From Massilia yuzhufengensis (lineage in GTDB: Bacteria; Pseudomonadota; Gammaproteobacteria; Burkholderiales; Burkholderiaceae_D): DNA of 61,481 nucleotides. The stretch lies in assembly GCF_900112225.1 (NCBI RefSeq), contig NZ_FOLD01000032.1:1-61481 (forward strand). The letters are read 5' to 3'. Both the position numbers and the translations under genes were made by a program. The stretch's first letter is position 1. The number at the start of each line of letters is the position of its first letter. Shown here piece by piece: positions 52,224-61,139 of the stretch. The notes below the pieces were generated by a model. It was given only the letters and a program-made list of their open reading frames with translations, ran no database searches and was not told the DNA's origin.

Positions 52224-52472
52224 ATGAACAACAAGTTCCAAAGCGCACTGCTGGGCGGCATCATGGTCCTGGCACTGGGCGCCTGCAAGTCGCCCGGCAC
52301 CGACGCAAGCGCGACGTCCGGTTCGTCGATGGGCAGCGGCGCCACCGGCACCAGTCCGTCTGGCCAGAGCGGGACCAATACGGGTACTACCAACGAGCTT
52401 GTCACGCCACCGCCAACCCCGCCGGCCACCCAGACGCCACCGCCACCGGCCACCTCCCCGACCAGCGGCTGA
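52224..52472 (+). CDS. Small low-complexity lipoprotein
   Basis: 82 residues. Signal peptide with lipobox LALGAC, giving lipidated Cys22. The mature part is Ser/Gly/Thr-rich, then Pro/Thr-rich (PPPTPPATQTPPPP), so it is unfolded and surface- or periplasm-exposed. GAGGAG lies 7 bases before ATG. No family is recognised. It stands alone between the c-di-GMP genes and the HDOD gene. Confidence 0.75.
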   Translation: MNNKFQSALLGGIMVLALGACKSPGTDASATSGSSMGSGATGTSPSGQSGTNTGTTNELVTPPPTPPATQTPPPPATSPTSG

Positions 52473-52630
52473 GCTCGCTTGACGCAGCGCCCCTGATCGC
52501 CCGGGATCGCCCGATCCCCCCGCCTGGCGGCAGCCCAACAGCGCTTGCCGCCAGGCTGCTGCTCGTCCATTGCCTACGTCCGTTCCGCCTCAGGTAGAAT
52601 CGTCCTGCCCATGGCCCGACACCTTTCCCT

Positions 52631-53599
52631 ATGATAAATTGGCTCGCGCGCCTGTTCGGCGGAACTTCCGCGCTGGAACCGGTCGTACCTCCCGCACAGC
52701 CCGCTTCCCCTGCAGCAGCTGTTGTAGATGCACCACCGTTGCTCGACCTCGACCTGGCTTTTTTTCGCTGGCTGGGCGGCGCCGCTGCGCACGTCGGCTC
52801 TGCGCCTGAGCAATTGATCCTCGACGAACTGGCCCGCCTCGCGCGCCAGCCCGAGGCGGCCGCCGACCTGGTGCCGCGCGTGCCCGCAGTGATCCCGCAA
52901 TTGCTGCGCAGCCTGCGCGACGACGGCATCCCGGCTGCCGAGCTGGCGCGCCAGGTGGCGCAGGACGTCACCCTGGTGGCCGAAGTGATCCGGGAGGTCA
53001 ACAGCCCCTATTACGGCGCCACGGCGAAAGTCGGCACGATCGAGGGCGCACTCATGCTGCTCGGCCAGAATGGCTTGCGCATGCTGCTGGCGCGGGTCGC
53101 CTTCCGTCCGGTGATCAGTGCGCAGGGCGGCCGCCTGGCGCGCCAGGCCGCGCCCCAGGTCTGGAGCCAATCGGAGAAATGCGCGGCGGCGGCCAGCATG
53201 GCGGCGCCCGCGCTCGGCGCGGACCCGTTCGAGGCCTACCTGGCAGGGCTGATGCAGAACGTCGGCCTGATCGTCGCCTTCCGCCTGGCCGACCAGGTGG
53301 CAGGGGCCGCGGCACTGCCGCAATCGGACGCATTCGCCCACGCGCTGATGGACAGCGCGCGCACGCTGTCGGCGCGCATCGCGGCGCTGTGGGAGTTGCC
53401 GCAGCCGGTCAGCGGGGCGATCCTGCAGGCCGGCATGGCCGGCGCAGCGCCGCTGGCGCAGGCGCTGCGCGAGGGCGACCGCCTGTCCAAGCTGCGCCTG
53501 CTGCTCGACGCCGGCATCGAGGGCGCCTCGGGGCTGGCCGCCGCCCTGCCGGCAACGCAAGCGCGTATCTTCGACCAACTCGCCGCAAGGGACGACTGA
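52631..53599 (+). CDS. HDOD-domain signalling protein
   Basis: 322 residues. A short Pro/Ala-rich N-terminal tail is followed by an HDOD-type helical domain (about 80-280): VIPQLLRSLRDDG, VTLVAEVIREVNSPYYGATA, IEGALMLLGQNGLRMLLARV and AYLAGLMQNVGLIVAFRLAD. Catalytic HD residues of true phosphohydrolases are absent, as usual for HDOD. These proteins act as signalling scaffolds, often near c-di-GMP or chemotaxis systems. The stop overlaps the next start, TGATG. Confidence 0.85.
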   Translation: MINWLARLFGGTSALEPVVPPAQPASPAAAVVDAPPLLDLDLAFFRWLGGAAAHVGSAPEQLILDELARLARQPEAAADLVPRVPAVIPQLLRSLRDDGIPAAELARQVAQDVTLVAEVIREVNSPYYGATAKVGTIEGALMLLGQNGLRMLLARVAFRPVISAQGGRLARQAAPQVWSQSEKCAAAASMAAPALGADPFEAYLAGLMQNVGLIVAFRLADQVAGAAALPQSDAFAHALMDSARTLSARIAALWELPQPVSGAILQAGMAGAAPLAQALREGDRLSKLRLLLDAGIEGASGLAAALPATQARIFDQLAARDD

Positions 53600-54537
53600 T
53601 GGGTTTCCAGATCGAGCAAAAACTCGTCATCGCAGTGGCGTCCAGCGCGCTGTTCGACCTGTCCGGCTCGCACCAGGTGTATGTCGATGAAGGACCCGAG
53701 GCCTACCGCAACTACCAGGAGCGCCATCTCGACGTCATCCTCGGCAAGGGCGTGGCCTTTTCCTTCATCCGGCGCTTCCTCAACATCAACCGCTGCTTCC
53801 CGGCCGAGTCGCCGGTGGAAGTGGTGCTGCTGTCGCGTAATTCGCCCGAGACGGGTTTGCGCGTGATGCGCTCGATCGCCCACTACGGGCTCGATATCTC
53901 GCGCGCGGCCTTCATGAACGGTGGCGCGCCCTACGCCTACCTGCCGGCCTTCAATGCGTCGCTGTTCCTGAGCGCGCACGAGGAAGACGTCAAGCGCGCC
54001 ATCGCGGTCGACTATCCGGCCGGGCTGGTGCTGCCGTCGCGCATCGCCGACGACGAGGACGACGTGGAACTGCGCGTGGCCTTCGACTTCGACGGCGTGC
54101 TGGCCGACGACGAATCGGAAAGCGTCTTCAAGCACAACGGGCTGGACGAATTCCACGCCCACGAAACCCTGCACATGGCGCGCCCGCACCAGCCCGGGCC
54201 CCTGGCCGACATGTTCCAGAAGCTGGCCATGATGCAGCGGCTGGAAGACGGGGCGCAGCGGCGCGACCCGGCCTACCGCAAGATCGTGCGCATCGCGATC
54301 ATCACGGCGCGCAGCGCGCCCTCGCACGAGCGCGTCGTCACCACGCTCAGGAGCTGGGGCGTGTCGGCCGACGAGACCTTCTTCCTGGGCGGGATGGACA
54401 AGGGGCGGGTGCTGTCGGTATTCAGGCCGCACATCTTTTTCGACGACCAGCTGACCCATTTACAGTCCGGGCCGGGCGGCACCATCCCGATGGTGCACGT
54501 GCCCTTCGGTGTCGCCAACCGCCGCGCCATGCCCTGA
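53599..54537 (+). CDS. Cytosolic 5'-nucleotidase, NT5C1-like
   Basis: 312 residues resembling the IMP/AMP-type 5'-nucleotidase family (cytosolic cN-I-like). HAD-type features are visible: VAFDFDGVLADDESE (nucleophile Asp and second Asp), ITARSAPSHERVVTTLRSWG, and FFDDQLTH for the late metal-binding acids. LAIVASSALFDL-type N-terminal sequence (IAVASSALFDLSGSHQVY) is typical of the family. It would dephosphorylate nucleoside monophosphates. It shares one base with the HDOD stop, so it is co-translated; the functional link is not obvious. Confidence 0.85.
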   Translation: MGFQIEQKLVIAVASSALFDLSGSHQVYVDEGPEAYRNYQERHLDVILGKGVAFSFIRRFLNINRCFPAESPVEVVLLSRNSPETGLRVMRSIAHYGLDISRAAFMNGGAPYAYLPAFNASLFLSAHEEDVKRAIAVDYPAGLVLPSRIADDEDDVELRVAFDFDGVLADDESESVFKHNGLDEFHAHETLHMARPHQPGPLADMFQKLAMMQRLEDGAQRRDPAYRKIVRIAIITARSAPSHERVVTTLRSWGVSADETFFLGGMDKGRVLSVFRPHIFFDDQLTHLQSGPGGTIPMVHVPFGVANRRAMP

Positions 54538-54583
54538 GCCGTCCGCCAGCCCGTGGCGCCCGGCAACGATAAGCCCATTCGTC

Positions 54584-54589
54584 TATAAT
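54584..54589 (+). promoter_or_regulatory. Probable -10 box upstream of mfd
   Basis: A perfect TATAAT 35 bases before the mfd ATG, in the gap after the nucleotidase gene. The -35 region is weak. Confidence 0.4.
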
Positions 54590-54624
54590 GGCCAGCCCCT
54601 GTTGCGAACGTCACTGCGCGCTCA

Positions 54625-57600
54625 ATGCCCTTCGATCTCAAGAAAAATCTTCCCAAGCCAGCCAGCCGTTTTGCCCTGCCGGCCCTGCACGGTTCGAGCG
54701 ATTCCTACGCGCTCGCCACCGCGGCGCTGGCGTTCAAGGCCAACAAGCAGATGCTCACCGTGGTCGTGGCCAATGCCAGCGACGGCCAGCGCCTGCTCGA
54801 CGAGATCCCCTGGTTCGCCGATGGCAAGCTGGCCTGCCACATGCTGCCGGACTGGGAAACCCTGCCCTACGACGCGTTCTCGCCGCACCAGGACCTGGTG
54901 TCCGAGCGCCTGGCCACGCTGCACGAGATCCGCAACGGCCAGTGCGACGTGCTGGTGGTGCCCGCCACCACCGCGCTGGTGCGCCTGGCCCCGCCCTCCT
55001 TCCTGGCGGCCTACACCTTCTTCTTCCGCCAGGGCGAACGCCTGGACGAGGCCAAGCTCAAGGCCCAGCTGACGCTGGCCGGCTACAGCCACGTGTCGCA
55101 GGTGATGTCGCCGGGCGAATACTCGGTGCGCGGTGGCCTGATCGACCTGTTCCCGATGGGCTCCGTCCTGCCCTACCGCCTCGACCTGTTCGGCGACGAG
55201 GTGGAATCGATCCGCACGTTCGACGCCGATACCCAGCGCTCGCTGTACCCGGTCAAGGAAGTGCGCCTGCTGCCGGGCCGCGAATTCCCGATGGACGAAG
55301 CGGCGCGCACCGCCTTCCGCGGCCGCTGGCGCGAGCGCTTCGAGGGCGACCCTTCGCGCTCGCCGGTCTACCGCGACATCGGCAGCGGCATCGCCTCGGC
55401 CGGCATCGAGTACTACCTGCCGCTGTTCTTCGAAGAGACCGCGACCCTGTTCGACTACCTGCCGCCCGATTCGCCGCTGGCCCTCATCGGCGACATCGAG
55501 GCCGCGATCGGCCGCTTCTGGGTCGATACCGAATCGCGCTACAAATTCCTGAAAAGCGACCGCGAACGCCCGATCCTCGAGCCGCGCGAGCTGTTCCTGG
55601 GCGCCGAGCAGTTCTTCACCTGCGCCAAGCCGCACGGCCGCTGGGCGATCGCCAAGGACCCGGCGGCGCCGGCATCCGAACTGTCCGCGCCGATCCCCGA
55701 CATCTCGGTCAACCGCCGCCTGGACGACCCGCTGGCCAACCTGCGCGCCTTCCTGCTGCGCCTGGACGCCCGGGTGATGATCTGCGCCGACTCGGCCGGC
55801 CGGCGCGAGACGCTGCAGCAGTACTTCCACGAATACCAGCTCGACCTGGCGCCGGTCGAGGGCTTCGAAGGCTTCCGCGCAAGCGGCGCCAAACTGGCGC
55901 TGGGCGTGGCGCCGCTGCAGGCCGGCTTCGAGCTGACCGAAGCGGCAACCGGCCGCCTGGTATTCATCACCGAGACCGAGCTGTATGCGGGCTCGGGCCG
56001 GCGCGCCGGCAAGAAGAAGCAGGAAGCGACCAGCCAGGTCGAATCGATGGTGCGCGACCTGTCCGAGCTCAAGATCGGCGACCCGGTGGTGCATATCAAC
56101 CACGGCATCGGACGCTACATGGGCCTGATGAGCATGGACCTCGGCGAAGGCGAAACCGAGTTCCTGCACCTGGAATACGCCAAGGAGACCAAGCTCTACG
56201 TGCCGGTGTCGCAGCTGCACGTGATCTCGCGCTATTCGGGCACCTCCGCCGAGGACGCGCCGCTGCACGCGCTTGGCTCGGGCCATTGGGAAAAGGCCAA
56301 GCGCAAGGCCGCCGAGCAGGTGCGCGACACCGCCGCCGAGCTGCTCAACCTGTATGCGCGCCGCGCCGCGCGCCAGGGCCACGCGTTTGAATATTCCAGC
56401 ACCGACTACGAGAACTTCGCCGGCAGCTTCGGCTTCGACGAGACTCCCGACCAGCTTGAAGCCATCCACAACGTCATCAAGGACATGACCTCGGGCCGCC
56501 CGATGGACCGGCTGGTGTGCGGCGACGTCGGCTTCGGCAAGACCGAGGTCGCGCTGCGCGCCGCTTTTATTGCCGTCATGGGCGGCAAGCAGGTCGCCAT
56601 CCTGGCGCCGACCACGCTGCTGGCCGAGCAGCATGCCCAGACCTTTGCCGACCGCTTCGCCGACTGGCCGGTGAAAATCGCCGAGCTGTCGCGCTTCCGC
56701 ACCGGCAAGGAGATCAACAACGCCATCAAGGGCATGGCCGACGGCACCCTCGACATCGTCATCGGCACCCACAAGCTGCTGTCGGCGGACGTGAAGTTCA
56801 CCCGCCTGGGCCTGGTGATCATCGACGAGGAACACCGCTTCGGCGTGCGCCAGAAGGAAGCGCTGAAAGCCCTGCGCGCCGAAGTCGACGTGCTCACGCT
56901 GACCGCGACCCCGATCCCGCGCACGCTGGGCATGGCGCTCGAAGGCCTGCGCGACTTTTCCATCATCGCAACCGCGCCGCAAAAGCGGCTGGCGATCAAG
57001 ACCTTCGTCCGTGGCGAAGACGGCTCCGTGATCCGTGAAGCCTGCCTGCGCGAGCTCAAGCGCGGCGGCCAGATCTACTTCCTGCACAACGAAGTGGAAA
57101 CCATCGAGAACCGCCGCGCCATGCTGCACGAGCTGCTGCCCGAAGCGCGCATCGGCGTGGCCCACGGCCAGATGCATGAACGCGACCTGGAAAAGGTGAT
57201 GCGCGACTTCGTGGCGCAGCGCTTCAACATCCTGCTGTGCACGACCATCATCGAGACCGGCATCGACGTGCCGACCGCGAACACCATCATCATGCACCGC
57301 GCCGACCGCTTCGGCCTGGCCCAGCTGCACCAGCTGCGCGGCCGGGTCGGGCGTTCGCACCACCAGGCCTATGCCTACCTGCTGGTGAGCGACGTGACCA
57401 CCCTCACCAAGCAGGCGCAGCGCCGGCTGGACGCGATCCAGGCGATGGAAGAACTGGGCAGCGGCTTCTACCTCGCCATGCACGACCTCGAGATCCGCGG
57501 CGCCGGCGAGGTGCTGGGCGAAAACCAATCCGGCGAGATGCTCGAAATCGGCTTCCAGCTGTATTCGGACATGCTCAATGAAGCGGTGCGCTCGCTCAAG

Positions 57601-58071
57601 GCCGGCAAGGAGCCTGACCTGGCAGCGCCCCTGGCCACCACCACCGAGATCAACCTGCACGTGCCGGCCCTGCTGCCGGCCGACTACTGCGGCGACGTGC
57701 ACGAGCGCCTGTCGATCTACAAGCGCCTGGCCAACTGCGAAAGCCAGGACAAGATCGACGGCATGCAGGAAGAGCTGATCGACCGCTTCGGCAAGCTGCC
57801 GGAGCCGGTGAAGGCGCTGATCGAGACCCACCGCCTGCGCATCGCCGCCAAGTCGGTCGGCATCGTCAAGATCGACGCCCATGGCGAAGCGGCCAACCTG
57901 CAGTTCATGGAAAAGCCGCCGATCGATCCGCTCAGGATCATCACGCTGATCCAGAAGAACCGCCACATCAAGCTGGCCGGCCAGGACAAGCTGCGCATCA
58001 CCGCCAGCATGCCCGACCTGGCGGCCCGCGTGACGCAGGTGAAACAGACCATCAAACAACTGCTCGCTTAA
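54625..58071 (+). CDS. mfd: Transcription-repair coupling factor
   Basis: 1148 residues, full family length. UvrB-like N-terminal domains (1-350) are followed by the RNA-polymerase-interacting domain (about 475-560, GDPVVHINHGIGRYMGL). The SF2 translocase has Walker A GDVGFGKTE, DEEH (IIDEEHRFGVRQ), TATPIPRTLGMAL and motif VI QLRGRVGRSHH. The C-terminal domain D7 completes it. It removes stalled RNA polymerase and recruits UvrA. The start ATG yields MPFDLKKNLPKP. serB follows 13 bases after the stop. Confidence 0.97.
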   Translation: MPFDLKKNLPKPASRFALPALHGSSDSYALATAALAFKANKQMLTVVVANASDGQRLLDEIPWFADGKLACHMLPDWETLPYDAFSPHQDLVSERLATLHEIRNGQCDVLVVPATTALVRLAPPSFLAAYTFFFRQGERLDEAKLKAQLTLAGYSHVSQVMSPGEYSVRGGLIDLFPMGSVLPYRLDLFGDEVESIRTFDADTQRSLYPVKEVRLLPGREFPMDEAARTAFRGRWRERFEGDPSRSPVYRDIGSGIASAGIEYYLPLFFEETATLFDYLPPDSPLALIGDIEAAIGRFWVDTESRYKFLKSDRERPILEPRELFLGAEQFFTCAKPHGRWAIAKDPAAPASELSAPIPDISVNRRLDDPLANLRAFLLRLDARVMICADSAGRRETLQQYFHEYQLDLAPVEGFEGFRASGAKLALGVAPLQAGFELTEAATGRLVFITETELYAGSGRRAGKKKQEATSQVESMVRDLSELKIGDPVVHINHGIGRYMGLMSMDLGEGETEFLHLEYAKETKLYVPVSQLHVISRYSGTSAEDAPLHALGSGHWEKAKRKAAEQVRDTAAELLNLYARRAARQGHAFEYSSTDYENFAGSFGFDETPDQLEAIHNVIKDMTSGRPMDRLVCGDVGFGKTEVALRAAFIAVMGGKQVAILAPTTLLAEQHAQTFADRFADWPVKIAELSRFRTGKEINNAIKGMADGTLDIVIGTHKLLSADVKFTRLGLVIIDEEHRFGVRQKEALKALRAEVDVLTLTATPIPRTLGMALEGLRDFSIIATAPQKRLAIKTFVRGEDGSVIREACLRELKRGGQIYFLHNEVETIENRRAMLHELLPEARIGVAHGQMHERDLEKVMRDFVAQRFNILLCTTIIETGIDVPTANTIIMHRADRFGLAQLHQLRGRVGRSHHQAYAYLLVSDVTTLTKQAQRRLDAIQAMEELGSGFYLAMHDLEIRGAGEVLGENQSGEMLEIGFQLYSDMLNEAVRSLKAGKEPDLAAPLATTTEINLHVPALLPADYCGDVHERLSIYKRLANCESQDKIDGMQEELIDRFGKLPEPVKALIETHRLRIAAKSVGIVKIDAHGEAANLQFMEKPPIDPLRIITLIQKNRHIKLAGQDKLRITASMPDLAARVTQVKQTIKQLLA

Positions 58072-58084
58072 TTTTTTCCATTCC

Positions 58085-58933
58085 ATGAAGATGAACCTGG
58101 TGCTGCAGGGGCCGCAGGCCTCGCAAGATTCGCTCGACCGCCTGGCCCGGCTGGCGCAACCGGAGCGCGTGCTCCGGCTGGGCGAGCACGCCCTGCGCTG
58201 CGAAGGCGTGATTTTTTCGGCCGAGCTGAAGGCGCGCATCGACGACGCCGCCTACGCCGCCGGGGTCGACGCCAGCTTCATCGAACCGGGGCGCAGGCTG
58301 GCCGACTTCCGGCTGGTGGCCATGGACATGGACTCGACCCTGATCACCATCGAGTGCATCGACGAGATCGCCGACATGCAGGGCTTGAAGGCGCAGGTGT
58401 CGGAAATCACCGAAGCGGCAATGCGCGGCGAGCTCGATTTCGCGGCCAGCCTGAACGCCCGCGTGGCGCTGCTGGCAGGCCTGGATGCCTCCGCCCTGCA
58501 GCGGGTGTACGAAGAACGCCTGCGCATTTCGCCGGGCGGCGAAGCGATGCTGCGGGCCGTGCAGGCCGCCGGCATCAAGACCCTGCTGGTCTCGGGCGGC
58601 TTCACCTTCTTCACCGATCGCCTGAAACCGCGGCTGTCGCTCGACTATACCCACGCCAATGTGCTGGAAGTGGCCGATGGCAAGCTCACCGGCCACGTGC
58701 TGGGCGGCATCGTCGATGCGGAAGAGAAAATGCGCACCGTAGGGCGCGTCTGCGCGGAACTCGGCATCGAGCCCAACCAGGCCATCGTCATGGGCGACGG
58801 CGCGAACGACCTCAGGATGATGGGCATTGCCGGCCTGTCGGTCGCCTTCCGCGCCAAGCCGGTGGTGCGCGCGCAAGCCTCGGTGGCGCTGAACTTCTCG
58901 GGCCTCGACGGCTTGCTGAACATCCTGCAATAA
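58085..58933 (+). CDS. serB: Phosphoserine phosphatase
   Basis: 282 residues. A short N-terminal regulatory region (1-70) precedes a HAD phosphatase: motif I MDMDSTLITIECIDEIAD with nucleophile Asp81 and acid Asp83, motif II LLVSGGFTFF, motif III Lys in AEEKMRTV, and motif IV VMGDGANDLRMM. It catalyses the last step of serine synthesis. ATG 58085 with MKMNLVLQGP is family-like. It is likely transcribed with mfd. Confidence 0.95.
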   Translation: MKMNLVLQGPQASQDSLDRLARLAQPERVLRLGEHALRCEGVIFSAELKARIDDAAYAAGVDASFIEPGRRLADFRLVAMDMDSTLITIECIDEIADMQGLKAQVSEITEAAMRGELDFAASLNARVALLAGLDASALQRVYEERLRISPGGEAMLRAVQAAGIKTLLVSGGFTFFTDRLKPRLSLDYTHANVLEVADGKLTGHVLGGIVDAEEKMRTVGRVCAELGIEPNQAIVMGDGANDLRMMGIAGLSVAFRAKPVVRAQASVALNFSGLDGLLNILQ

Positions 58934-59135
58934 GCGGGCGGGTGCATGCGCGCCAGGGAATTTTCGTTCATGGCGAACCTGCGGGAAAACCATAAGTTTC
59001 CGCCGAATCCATAGTTCAGCGCAGGCCACGAGCCAGCGCAAACCTCGTGCCGCGCACGATTGGATGCGGGCCGCGGCTGGTCTATGTTGATGGTGCGGCC
59101 GCCGCGCGGCTGCCCTCATTCGACAGGAGCATGCC

Positions 59136-60452
59136 ATGGCTTTCGAGGCGTCGTACCGCACCCTTTCCGCAACCCGCAAGGCGGCCGGCGACGGCGCCCC
59201 GCCGCCGAACCGCGCCCGGCGCCGGCTCGTGCTCGGCGTCCCGGCGCTTGCCGGAGCACTCGCGCTTGCTCCCGGCCACGCCGCCGCGCAATCGTGGCGC
59301 TCCGAGGGCTGGTCCGCCACCTGGGGCTGCGCCCCGGCCGGGCCGCCGCCGTCCGCCAGTACCATGAGTTTCGCCGGGCAGACGCTGCGCATGATCGCGC
59401 ACGCCAGCACCGGGGGCAACCGGGTGCGGGTCAGGCTGACCAACGAAATGGGCAGCACGCCGCTGGTCATCGGCGCGGCCCAGATCGGCCTGCGCGCCAG
59501 CGGCCAGGCGGTGCTTGCCGGCAGCAACCATGCGCTCACCTTCGGCGGCCGCAGCACCATCACGATCCAGCCCGGCGCTCCTGCCATTTCCGATCCGGTG
59601 TTCCTGCAGGTGGGGCCGTTCGCCGACCTGGCGATCAGCCTGTACTTCCCCGGCGCCGCCAACGCCACCACGATCCACCGCGACTCCTGGCAGACCAACT
59701 ACGTGTCCACGGCGGGCAACTTCGCGGCCAGCACCACTTTTACCCTGTCGCGCTCGATCGCATCCTGGCCTTTCCTGAGCGAAGTGCAGGTCGACGGCGG
59801 CGCGCCCTGTGTGGTGGCCATCGGCGATTCGATCACCGACGGCCAGGGCAGCACCGGCAACGTCAACCGGCGCTGGCCCGACTACCTGGCGCGGCGCCTG
59901 CAGGCGGAACTCGGCAGCGCGGGCCGCATCGGCGTGGTCAACCGCGGCATCGCCGGCAACCGCCTGCTGCTCGACGACGCCAACGCCCTGCTGGCCGGCC
60001 GCGACGTGCTGGAGCGCTTCGACCGCGACGTGCTCGCCACACCGGGCATCCGCGCCGTAATCGCCGCCATCGGCATCAACGACATCGTCTACGCCTCCGG
60101 CGCCGCGCTGTCCGGCATGCGCGACGACCTGGTAGACGGCTACCGCCAGCTCATTGCACGGGCGCACGGACGCGGCATCGCGATCCTCGGCGCAACGCTG
60201 CCGCCGATGCAAGGCTTCGTGTATTACACGGCGGCGCGCGAAGCGGCGCGCCAGGCCACCAACAGCTGGCTGCGCTCGTCGAACGCGTTCGACGCACTGA
60301 TCGACTGGGACATGGTATTGCGCGACCCGGCCGCCCCGGCCCGCCTGCGCAGCGAGTACAACAGCCGCGACTGGATCCACCCGAACGACGCCGGCTACCA
60401 GGCCCTGGCCGCCGCCGTGCCGCTGGCGGAACTCACGTCGCTGATGGCCTGA
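59136..60452 (+). CDS. Exported SGNH/GDSL hydrolase
   Basis: 438 residues. A Tat-like leader (RARRRLVLGVPALAG then ALALAPGHAAA) is followed by an N-terminal beta-rich region (about 55-225) and an SGNH hydrolase domain. Block I is AIGDSITDGQG with the nucleophile Ser, block II the Gly in RGIAGN, block III AIGINDIVYA, and block V DWIHPNDAGY with catalytic Asp/His. It resembles secreted acyl or carbohydrate esterases; the substrate is unknown. Confidence 0.87.
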   Translation: MAFEASYRTLSATRKAAGDGAPPPNRARRRLVLGVPALAGALALAPGHAAAQSWRSEGWSATWGCAPAGPPPSASTMSFAGQTLRMIAHASTGGNRVRVRLTNEMGSTPLVIGAAQIGLRASGQAVLAGSNHALTFGGRSTITIQPGAPAISDPVFLQVGPFADLAISLYFPGAANATTIHRDSWQTNYVSTAGNFAASTTFTLSRSIASWPFLSEVQVDGGAPCVVAIGDSITDGQGSTGNVNRRWPDYLARRLQAELGSAGRIGVVNRGIAGNRLLLDDANALLAGRDVLERFDRDVLATPGIRAVIAAIGINDIVYASGAALSGMRDDLVDGYRQLIARAHGRGIAILGATLPPMQGFVYYTAAREAARQATNSWLRSSNAFDALIDWDMVLRDPAAPARLRSEYNSRDWIHPNDAGYQALAAAVPLAELTSLMA

Positions 60453-60550
60453 AGGCCGGGCTGCGCCGGGGCCGGCAGTGTAACAACGTGTAATACCGCG
60501 CGGCACCCTGACGCGACTTTTCATATCATGGAGGGATCAGGAGGACCGCC

Positions 60551-60988
60551 ATGAAGAAACTCATCATTATTACCGCGTCGCTGGCCATCCTGGCCGGTTG
60601 CGCCGCGCCGGGGCCAAACTACGGCAGCCGGAATTACGCCCGCTCGGGCGATCCGAGCCAGTGGCAGGTGGTGTCGGTCACGCCGGTGCCGCTGGGTACC
60701 GGCGCCCGCGCCGCTGCGTCGGGCGAAGCCGGCACCACGACCTACAGCAGCGCGCCGGTGTACGTGCAGCAGCAGCCGACCTATGTGCAGCAGCCCGTCT
60801 ATGTGCAGCAGCCGGTGTATGGCTACGGGGCGCAGCCGGTGTATGTGCCGGAACCGGTGTACCAGCCACGCTACTACTATCCGCCGGTCTCGATCGGCCT
60901 GGGCTTCAACTTCGGCCGCGGCTGGGGGCACCATCGTGGGTGGGGCGGTTCGGTCGGGACGCGTTTCCCCTTCCACTACCGTCGTTAA
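60551..60988 (+). CDS. Lipoprotein with PVYVQQ repeats
   Basis: 145 residues. Signal peptide with lipobox LAGC (Cys18). The middle carries four or so tandem units of the type PVYVQQ / PTYVQQ, then PVYVPEPVYQ and an aromatic- and Gly/His-rich tail (GRGWGHHRGWGG). Outer-membrane surface exposure is plausible but unproven. AGGAGG sits upstream of ATG. No named family beyond this repeat style. Confidence 0.75.
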   Translation: MKKLIIITASLAILAGCAAPGPNYGSRNYARSGDPSQWQVVSVTPVPLGTGARAAASGEAGTTTYSSAPVYVQQQPTYVQQPVYVQQPVYGYGAQPVYVPEPVYQPRYYYPPVSIGLGFNFGRGWGHHRGWGGSVGTRFPFHYRR

Positions 60989-61064
60989 GACGCAAAAAAG
61001 CCGGCCCAGCCGGTAATGCCGTTCAGTTAGGCTGAACCTATTCCTTCGTTAACGTAAGAACGTC

Positions 61065-61139
61065 GTTCCGGCGGAGGCCGGAACCAAAGTTTGCAAGCGT
61101 TTCGATAGCGCTAGTAGAACTTGGGTTCCGGCCTCCGCC
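61065..61139. repeat. Paired REP-like palindromes, right one truncated
   Basis: 22-base arms (61070-61091 and 61118-61139) are reverse complements with one mismatch. The left arm lies in a complete hairpin GTTCCGGC-GGAG-GCCGGAAC. The right hairpin should run GTTCCGGC-CTCC-GCCGGAAC but stops after GCC at 61139, where IS-like sequence begins. Confidence 0.7.

Noticed and set aside
54622..58239. 1200-codon open frame antisense to mfd and serB
   Set aside because: Same cause: complementary-strand shadow of GC-rich codons. No domain or start signal is seen.
60740..60880. Tandem repeats considered as a CRISPR or DNA repeat array
   Set aside because: They are in-frame codon repeats encoding PVYVQQ units of a lipoprotein, with no spacers.
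60994..61013. Small hairpin next to an A-run after the last lipoprotein gene
   Set aside because: The stem is only 5 bp, and the T-run is on the minus strand, where no gene ends. Not supported as a terminator.
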